A DNA stretch of 64,000 bases from Cephalotus follicularis. Taxonomy: Eukaryota > Streptophyta > Magnoliopsida > Oxalidales > Cephalotaceae. The notes under the pieces were generated by a model. The model searched no databases. It saw only the letters and a program-made list of their open reading frames with translations, and was not told the origin of the DNA. The DNA is taken from contig BDDD01001380.1 in NCBI GenBank assembly GCA_001972305.1, positions 198,928 through 262,927 on the forward strand. Reading direction: 5' to 3'. Made by a program: the position numbers and the translations under genes. Each line of letters begins with the position of its first letter. The stretch's first letter is position 1. Positions 57,490 through 64,000 of the stretch are shown here, piece after piece.

Positions 57490-58458
57490 ATGTTATATTC
57501 GGCCAGAAACATAAGTAGAGTAGTGTAGAGGCTGAAGAACCCTAATTTCTCTTTTGTTTTGTTTTACAATGTTTAGTAGCTAAACCTTTCAAGGTTTTAG
57601 GGAAGAACAAGCCTAGATTGTTATTGTTTCAATTCCATCAATAAAAATCCTTGAATATTTGATTTGTTCTTCAATATTTCTGACTTCCGTTTCTTTATTA
57701 TATATTCTCTTTACTTTTATTCATTGCATGTTTTATTTCTTAGTATTTCAAGTTCAAAGTCTTAATTTCTTGTCTTAATTATCTATTTTATTTTGCATAA
57801 TTAGGAGTAGTTTTTAATAGTTTATCACAAAATTGGTATACTTCGCTTAGGTTGGATAAATTACAACTAGTTTACGTTTCCCTGTGTTCGACCCGTTACT
57901 GCATGATCCGTGCACTTGCGGCTATAAATATTAAAACATTCTTTTTAACAGTGAACAATGCTCACCTCCAGGGTGTCAATTCTTCACTCATAGGCGTCAA
58001 CGCTATCACTATAGGCGTTGACGCGTTGACCATCAGCAGCTCAATATACAGGAGGGAAAACACATCAAACCCCTTTCCATCCCTTCAATCAGCCGTTTTT
58101 CACACTCAACACTCAAAACAAGTCCAAAGCATAGGAAGTCATATATTGTACCTGGAATTTCAACGGCTGAACGGAGGGCTGGAATGGCTTGTTGCAGCGC
58201 TCCATTGCTCTCCCGCTCTCTCTTGCGCCACTGGTTCCGTCAAGCTCCGGAGAAGAGAAGATGGAATGAGGACAGAGAATGCATCAACTATCCTCTCTTG
58301 TTGGCTCTCTCTTCTTCTTATCCCTTCCTCCACCGTTCTTCTTCTCTTCTTTCTCTTCTTTCTTCCTCTAACTCTCCCTCCTTCTTCTTACTTTATTTTC
58401 TTTTCTTCTTTCTTTTCCCGTGTTTTCTTCCTTCCCTCACACACGGCACACACAACAC

Positions 58459-58472
58459 TTATATATTAAAAG
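58459..58472 (-). promoter_or_regulatory. TATA box of solo LTR S3
   Basis: CTTTTAATATATAA on the minus strand, before a long GA-rich leader (CT-rich on the + strand, 58320-58440). Confidence 0.4.
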
Positions 58473-58842
58473 CACCGTTTGCTATTTTATTTTCTTCCTC
58501 TCAATAATGACTTCTCCTTTAATTATAAGGCTGGGGTCTCTGATGTTCCACATTTTAATATCGATTATTCCAATCGCCATTCCATAAATACGATGACAAT
58601 ACAATTATTGGCCTTGTAGGTGCGCATTCAAAATGGACGTTATTAGCCATTTGGGCTTCATAATTGTGGCCTTCAATATAAAATGTCATTTATTGCCTTG
58701 GGACTCAATTGGGCTGTATTACAACAATACACTATACCATATATTACAACACAATCCGTCAATAAAATGACATATCCAAAGCACTACTTCACAATATTAT
58801 TTATTACAACTGTTTACAAATAATTGCGGGGATTACAATCTC

Positions 58843-60388
58843 AAAAGGTCTGATAAACCGCGGAGCTAACTTTCCTCTTTTACCAAACCTCATGACTCCC
58901 TTGGTTGGTTAAACTTTGAGGAACACATGATTCCCCACAAAGAACTCTAAGTCATTCATTCTATGATTTGCATAACTCTTTTGCTAACTCTGAGATGTTA
59001 GAAGACTTTCCCTGATAAACCTAGCCTTCTTTGTCATTTCTTGCACAAGCTTTGGCCCTAGGAGACTCTACTCGCCTACCTCAAACCAACATACTGGAGT
59101 TCTGCACTTTCATCCATAAAAATGCCTCATACGGTGCCATCCCAATGCTAGCATGGAAACTGTTATTATAAGAGAACTCTACTAAAGGCAAATGTTGATC
59201 CCAATTACCACCCCAATCCATTATACATGCCTGGAGCATATCCTCAAGAGTCTGAATAGTCTATTCAGACTGAACATCCGTCTGGGGGTGAAAAGCCATA
59301 CTAAAACTTAGCTGAGTACCAAAAGCTGTCTGTAGTTTCTTCCAGAACCGTGAAGTAAAACGTGGGTCCCTGTCGAACACAACGCTAACTGGTACTCCAT
59401 GGAGTCTTACAATCTCCCCAACATACAAAGATGCCAACCGTTCCAGAGAATAAGTCGTCTTGATCGCTAGAAAATGTGTAGATTTGGTAAAGCGATTAAC
59501 AATAACCCATATGGCATCACGGTTAGCTCTTGTCCGTGGCAACCCCGATACAAAATTCATGGTGATATGCTCCCATTTCCACTGTGTCACCAGTAATGGC
59601 TGATGCAATCCAGCTGGCCTCCGATGTTCTGCTTGACTTGCTGACATGGTAGGCAGGCAGAAACATACTCTGCTATCTCCCTCTTCATGTTGTTCCACCA
59701 ATAGGTCAGCTTCAAGTCTCTGTACATTTTGGTGCTCCCCGGATGCACTGAGAAACTGGAGCGATGAGCTTGTGACAACAACTCATCCTTCAGTTCCTTA
59801 CTATCAGGAACACAAACCTTGCCCTAAAACCTGATCAAACCATCACCATGAATCAAGAATTCGGGCTTCAGTCCACCTTGACCATCCAATGCAGCCTTAA
59901 GTAAACCTCCATCCATCTCCTGAGTTTCTCTAATCCTATCCATCAACCATGGTCGAGCCTGAATCTGGGAAACCATCAAGCAAGCTAATCGATGACTCAA
60001 AGTGTCTGCCACCATATTAGCCTTCCTTGGATGGTAATGTATCTCGCAGTTGTAATCATTAAGCAGTTCCATCCACCTTCTTTGCCTCATATTCAAATCC
60101 TTCTGGGATAAAATATGTTTTAAACTCTTATGATCAGTGAAAACATCAAACTTTGTGCCATACAGATAATGTCTCCACTTGCGTAGCGCAAAAATTTTCG
60201 CTACTAGTTCCAAATCATGTGTAGAGTAATTCTCCTCATTAGGCTTTAACTTCCTTGAGGCATAGGCAATAACCTTCCCATTCTGCATCAAAACACAGCC
60301 CAAACCATTCCCTGACGCATCACTGTATACTACGAAACCCTCATTACCCTTTGTTAAGGCCAAGAATGGCGTAGAAATCAGGCAATGC
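58843..60388 (-). pseudogene. pol: Gypsy IV RNase H and integrase
   Basis: Read right to left: RNase H ([11 protein letters not shown] near 60330; [11 protein letters not shown] near 60130), a connector, a TAA near 59824, integrase zinc region ([15 protein letters not shown] and CLPCQQVK), core with MNFVSGLPRT, DRDPRFTSRFW near 59355-59390, and HPQTDVQSE near 59270 where Val replaces Gly. Beyond a stop near 59258 the C-terminal domain is broken by stops and frame changes and ends at the S3 insertion. Close to gypsy II in sequence but on the opposite strand. Confidence 0.9.
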
Positions 60389-61134
60389 TTCAATGTCACA
60401 CCCCGTTCCCATAACAACAATAACAATGGTGGCAATCAACATATAAATCCGGCTTATACAATCTACCATAAATTTAAAACTTTCCATAGCCATTAACAAC
60501 TTGCGGAAGCATTTAAATATAAGCCGAATTACAATGTAGCATGCATCCCATACTACATGCTACAACAATAAACATCATCAAAGTTAACTGCCCTCAAACG
60601 GAGCATGAACAATATTCATCAATACATCGATTCATTTATTACAATGATACATTAAAGTTTCTCAAAAGTAAAAACAACATAAAACTCCATTCGCTCCACG
60701 GAGCTCAACGGTAACTATCCACTGCATCAACCTGAAATCAATCTGAAACTGTAGGGGGGTCACTCGGCTAAGTATAAATACAGTTTGGTTTCAAAGATAA
60801 TGCATGTCATGTATGGCTGCACAGTGATGCAGTACGGTATATATATATCAATATATACATATATGTATCTATATATGCATATTACAGCACAGGTGTAACT
60901 CGACCAGGCTACACCGACGCAAACAATAGTGATGTTCGCAAGGACCGATCACCACACAAGCAGTCAACCAAGCCTCGGGTCCCTAAGGACCCATCGATTC
61001 GATCCAGTAAAAAAAAACCACAACGGACAACTCAGTCCAACACTGCCAAACAGTCAAACAATCAGTCACGCCACATAGGGCAACACTCCTATCAATCAGA
61101 CATGTCGTATCAGACAATCAATACACTCAATGCA

Positions 61135-61410
61135 AACAATTGTCCCCATTATTGGCACGACGGCGAGTAACAACACTCGGAACACAATACGATACAAGCA
61201 CAACGGCAAGTACCAACACTACCCCGCTAACGGCAACACTCACGATACTAGCACGACGGCTAAGTACCAACATTACCCCGCTAGCGGCAACACTCAAGCA
61301 CAATCAATTCAATAACATCCACGTTACTAGCGCGACGGCTAAGTAACAACAATCAGGACACAATAAACGATACTAGGACAGCGGCTAAGTACCAACACTA
61401 GTCACAGTCA
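61135..61410. repeat. Degenerate tandem repeat, GACGGC[GT]AAGTA-CAACACT units
   Basis: About five units of 50-75 bp, each with a [CG]ACGGC[GT]A[AG]GTA[AC]CAAC core followed by CCCCGCTA-CGGCAACACTC in two of them. Within S5. Confidence 0.75.
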
Positions 61411-61971
61411 CAATAACAGTACACTCATAGAAATAGCACAGTCCAATCACAACACACACAATCCAACCCAAGCAATTTATAAAACAATTACTTGATCAAA
61501 ACATATCGTTCAATACGTTGCAGTTCATTTCAAAAACTTTTAAAAGTGTAAATACTTTCGACATATATATTTGTCAATATATATAACAATGCTTTTCAAA
61601 ACAGTGAGCAAGTAATTTATATAAAATGAAGTACTTGCCAAAACATATTCATTCAAAATATGTAACAACCATTTGAAACCACATTCGAATGCGTGAAGAT
61701 ACTCATCTTCGTAAAATAGTTTTTCAATCCCTTGAAACCATTTTCGCAATGTCCCAATTCTCAGTTCACAATGTTTTGGAAGCCATTTTCACAATCTTTC
61801 GAGAATATATATTTCTCAAAACGTACATTTTCGCATAAAGTAATGATTTATATAAATCATGTTTGCACTTCCAAAAAGGGGTAAAATGTTTCACAATCAT
61901 CAATAATCAATTCACAATACAGTTATCACGGCACAAGATGCACACATATGCTCATAATGCAAAACAGTCCC

Positions 61972-62190
61972 TAACAGTCGGCTGTCTCTCACTGACAGTC
62001 GGCCAAAACTCCCACTTTTGTCACTTCAAGCCTAACAGCACGTGTGCTGTCTGGCGCCTGGCAGTCGGCTGCCATGACTTGGCAGTCGACTGTTTCTGCT
62101 GACAGCCACACCAGCCGGCTACTTCCTCACAGCAGCTGGCTGCTGCGTCTTAGCAAGGGATCTAGTCGGCTGCTCCCCCGAGGTAGTCGG
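61972..62190. repeat. GTCGAC-motif arrays of S5
   Basis: CAGTCGGCTG, CAGTCGACTG and AGTCGGCTGC cores, inverted relative to gypsy III. Array I is complete (62060-62190); only two units of array II remain (61972-62012). Confidence 0.8.
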
Positions 62191-62342
62191 CTGCCCCCTG
62201 TACAGAAAACACACCAACACACTTTCTTGCAACCTTTCAACACATAAAGGAGGGAAAACACGGTTCTCATTAACACAAGGTGTAAAATTACTTTGGGAAA
62301 GCAACATTACACTTTAACAAAAACCCCGGGCGTTACATTCAG

Positions 62343-63079
62343 CTCCTGGAAGCTTTGTTCACAATTGTCATCCCAAACAAACGATGTCCTCTTCTGTGTC
62401 AATATGGTCAATGGTGTAGCAATCCGTGAGAATCCTTCGACAAAGTGACGATAATAGCCTGCTAAGCCTAAGAAACTATAGACTTTAGACATGTTTGTTG
62501 GCCGTTTCCAGTCCCTCACTACTTCTATATTTGTTGGGTCCACTGACAAACCAGCACTGAAAATGACATGACCTAGAAAAGCCACCTCTGATAACCAGAA
62601 TTCACATTTGCTAAACTTGGCATACAACCGATGATCTCTAAGAGTCTGCAATACCAAGTGCAAATGTTTCCCATGCTTCTCCATACTCTTGGAATACACC
62701 AAGATATCATCAATGAAGACCACGATGAACTAGTTGAGGTAAGGACTGAACACCCTGTTCATCAGACTCATGAATGCGACAGGGGCATTGGTCACCCCAA
62801 ATGGCATCACCACAAACTCATAATGCCCATACCTTGACCTGAAAGCTGTCTTTGGAGTGTCTTCGGCTCTAACCCTGAGCTGATGATACCTTCATCTCAA
62901 ATCCAACTTAGAGAACACCAAAGCACCTTTAAGTTGATCAAACAACTCATCAATATGCGGCAACAGGAACTTATTCTTAATAGTAACCCTATTGAGTTAT
63001 CGAGAATCAATACACATCCGGAGGGATCCATTCTTTTTCTTCACAAACAAGACAGGTGCTCCCCATGGGGAAACACTTG
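62343..63079 (-). pseudogene. pol: Gypsy IV reverse transcriptase
   Basis: Minus-strand RT beginning at the CACTA junction with SPWGAPVLF (near 63060), MCIDSR then a stop (near 63001), [12 protein letters not shown], the palm with KLDL (near 62905), MPFGVTNAP (near 62800) and the FIDDILVYS box (near 62700-62720). A thumb region follows ([33 protein letters not shown]). Stops near 63000, 62893 and 62732 interrupt it. Protease, gag and the 5' LTR lie beyond the CACTA insertion, outside the window. Confidence 0.9.
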
Positions 63080-63094
63080 CACTACAAAAAAAAG

Positions 63095-63442
63095 GGGCAA
63101 CGGCGAGGGCACTTCCCCTCGCCGTCCCCTCGCCATTGAGTCGACGGTGAGGGAACGGCGAGGGGAATACACCCTCGCCAATTTACTCCTCGCCAGCCAC
63201 TACGACGATGGTATGGCGAGGGTACGGTGAGGGTAGAGTCCCCTCGCCATCCACTGCCCTCACCACACAGAGGGTATGGCTAGGGCAGTCTCCCCTCGCC
63301 ACGTACCCTTGCCATACCCTCGCCATGGTGAGGGTATGGCTAGGGCCCTGGACTCTCCCTCTCCTCGCCTCCCTCGCCGTATAAAGTTCCTGCAGAATGC
63401 CCTCGCCAACGCCTCGCCATGCCCTCGCCGAGCCCTCGCCAT
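63095..63442. repeat. CACTA subterminal repeats (CCCTCGCC / GGCGAGGG)
   Basis: At least a dozen CCTCGCC copies on the + strand plus several inverted GGCGAGGG and GGTGAGGG copies in 350 GC-rich bases. In CACTA elements such repeats are the transposase-binding sites next to the TIR. Confidence 0.88.
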
Positions 63443-63690
63443 TCTGTAGATGCTGCTGCAGGAACTATCAGCAGAATCTATACCCTAAACTCCAAGGAAA
63501 ACCTGCAATTCATTTCAGCAACAACCACAATAATAGTTTATATTTTACAATTCTCAGCAATAGACCCATTTCAATCATTCTGGACTAACAAAACAATGGA
63601 AAAAAGTTTTGTCAGCATTTTATACAAAGGATAATATGTCAAATACATTGACAGACAGTGTTAGAATATGTTAGATACAACAGACTACTA

Positions 63691-63939
63691 CTACTGGTCA
63701 TCGCTATCACTATCGTCCGAATCTCCGGATGGCTGGAAGGGGGGGTGCCGAGACCGCGACAAACTATGATCAGATGGTGTGCGTGTGGACCGAGACTCCA
63801 TCATCTGCGTCATATTAGCCAAAAAAGTCTCCATATTTGACTCCATCCGGTCCAACTGGCTTTGAAGGTCTGAGACTCTGTCCGACCCTGGGGTGCTCTG
63901 TGACGGGTGTGAAGTGAATGGGCAACTCTGACCTCCCAC
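63691..63939 (-). CDS. C-terminal part of a possible CACTA-encoded protein
   Basis: Open on the minus strand for 80 or more codons to a stop at 63691. It has a heptad-like, Met/Gln-rich stretch (DLQSQLDRMESNMETFLANM) followed by a Ser/Arg/Pro-rich part and an acidic end (GDSDDSDSDDQ). Many plant CACTA proteins end in a coiled coil with an acidic or Ser-rich tail next to the 3' subterminal repeats, so that is my guess. A stop at about 63954 shows the upstream exon or frame is different. No catalytic motif is visible here. Confidence 0.35.
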   Translation of the reverse strand: MGGQSCPFTSHPSQSTPGSDRVSDLQSQLDRMESNMETFLANMTQMMESRSTRTPSDHSLSRSRHPPFQPSGDSDDSDSDDQ

Positions 63940-64000
63940 TCCCGACTGAGTACCTCATAGTGCTTGTGGTAGCATCTTTGTGGAAGTCATATAGTTCCCT

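Larger units (their letters stand above)
56907..57957 (+). mobile_element. Solo LTR S4, Athila type (1051 bp)
   Basis: Starts TGTTTAGC and ends GTGAACA, the same tips as Athila II. The flanks CTGCT (56902-56906) and ATGCT (57958-57962) are a 5-bp duplication with one mismatch. No coding. It carries a motif array, a TATA box, a leader, and the conserved CCCTGTGTTCGACCCGTTAC block near the end. It lies inside the motif array of S3. Confidence 0.9.
54532..58837 (-). mobile_element. Solo LTR S3, chromovirus type, with nested S4
   Basis: On the minus strand it starts TGTAATCCCCGC (58837) and ends GAGGCTCGACA (54532). The duplication ATCTC is exact (54527-54531 and 58838-58842), and the gypsy IV frame is continuous across it. 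Without S4 and its duplication the LTR is about 3250 bp. Contents from its start: TATA box (58459-58472), CT-rich leader, motif array, a 74-bp tandem block, a CCATACC/CGTAC-rich block, a TA/TG microsatellite, and the GGCAGGTCAATAGCTGA block. Confidence 0.93.
60394..62337 (-). mobile_element. Solo LTR S5, gypsy III family, promoter region deleted (1944 bp)
   Basis: On the minus strand it starts TGTAACGCCCGGGG (62337) and ends GGGGTGTGACA (60394). The flanks TTCAA (60389-60393) and TTCAG (62338-62342) are a duplication with one mismatch, and gypsy IV RT continues across it. Array I and the G-box palindrome are present. Then near 62012-62018 (GGCCAAAACTC) the sequence jumps to the end of array II, so the TATA box and leader seen in gypsy III are missing. 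Confidence 0.92.
63080..64000 (-). mobile_element. CACTA (En/Spm) transposon, one end
   Basis: Terminal inverted repeat CACTACAAAAAAAAGGGGC starts at 63080 inside gypsy IV RT; the expected 3-bp target site is TTG (63077-63079). A subterminal repeat block follows, then AT-rich DNA and a minus-strand coding end at 63691. The coding strand points toward this tip, so this is the 3' end of the element. The other end is not in the window, so the duplication is unconfirmed. Confidence 0.85.

Noticed and set aside
58184..58507. Ser/Leu-rich open frames in a CT-rich region
   Set aside because: The region is the untranslated leader part of solo LTR S3 read on the opposite strand; composition bias alone explains the lack of stops.
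63260..63442. Minus-strand 60-codon Ala/Arg-rich open frame
   Set aside because: It is the CCCTCGCC subterminal repeat of the CACTA element read through; no gene.
1..64000. A host protein-coding gene within the window
   Set aside because: Every open frame with recognisable domains is retroelement or CACTA derived; the rest lie in LTRs or repeats.

Overview
The window is nuclear DNA from a flowering plant, probably a dicot with a large repeat-rich genome. It holds no host gene, rRNA or tRNA gene that I can recognise. Nearly every base belongs to LTR retrotransposons: Ty3/gypsy of the chromovirus (Tekay/Del-like) and Athila-like lineages, plus one Ty1/copia element of SIRE/Maximus type. The end of a CACTA DNA transposon closes the window. 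The plant assignment rests on initiator tRNA-Met primer-binding sites, chromodomain-type integrase tails, Athila-type gag/pol, and the CACTACAA terminal repeat.

Layout. (1) 1-21083 is an Athila-like element on the + strand (Athila I). Its gag is broken first by a minus-strand LTR (2030-3924) that itself carries another LTR end (1-2029), then by a complete 10.4-kb chromovirus (gypsy I, 4186-14548, duplicated site GGTCG). Its 3' UTR is broken by a solo LTR (17907-20280, CATTT). (2) 21084-42763 is a 5'-truncated + strand chromovirus (gypsy II). It is split by a 7-kb copia element (23074-30107), and its 3' LTR is split by a 9.3-kb nearly complete chromovirus (gypsy III, 32876-42188, GAAAC). (3) 42764-52420 is mostly minus-strand LTR-like DNA. 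It contains a solo LTR (44352-47286, AAATC) and a short, doubly deleted Athila-like element on the minus strand (48688-51998, CAGCA). (4) 52421-63079 is a minus-strand chromovirus (gypsy IV). It is split by a 3.25-kb solo LTR (54532-58837, ATCTC) that contains an Athila-type solo LTR (56907-57957), and by a second solo LTR (60394-62337). (5) A CACTA transposon entered the gypsy IV reverse transcriptase at 63080 and runs off the window.

No element looks fully autonomous. Stops, frameshifts, deletions and lost catalytic residues are present in all of them. Gypsy III is the best preserved, with one frameshift, two stops and a changed protease motif. At least five solo LTRs and several deletion junctions show that unequal and illegitimate recombination have been removing DNA. 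All insertions identified by paired target-site duplications are 5 bp for LTR elements; a 3-bp site is expected for CACTA.

The most unusual signal is shared by most of the LTRs, in both superfamilies and in LTRs otherwise unlike one another. It is an irregular array of short motifs centred on GTCGAC (or its CpG-decay forms GTCAAC/GTTGAC) about every 15-40 bp over 150-600 bp, with unrelated spacer sequence. It falls into three flavours: AGTCGACTG, AAGCGTCGACG and GGCGTCAACGCC. I know of no description of it.
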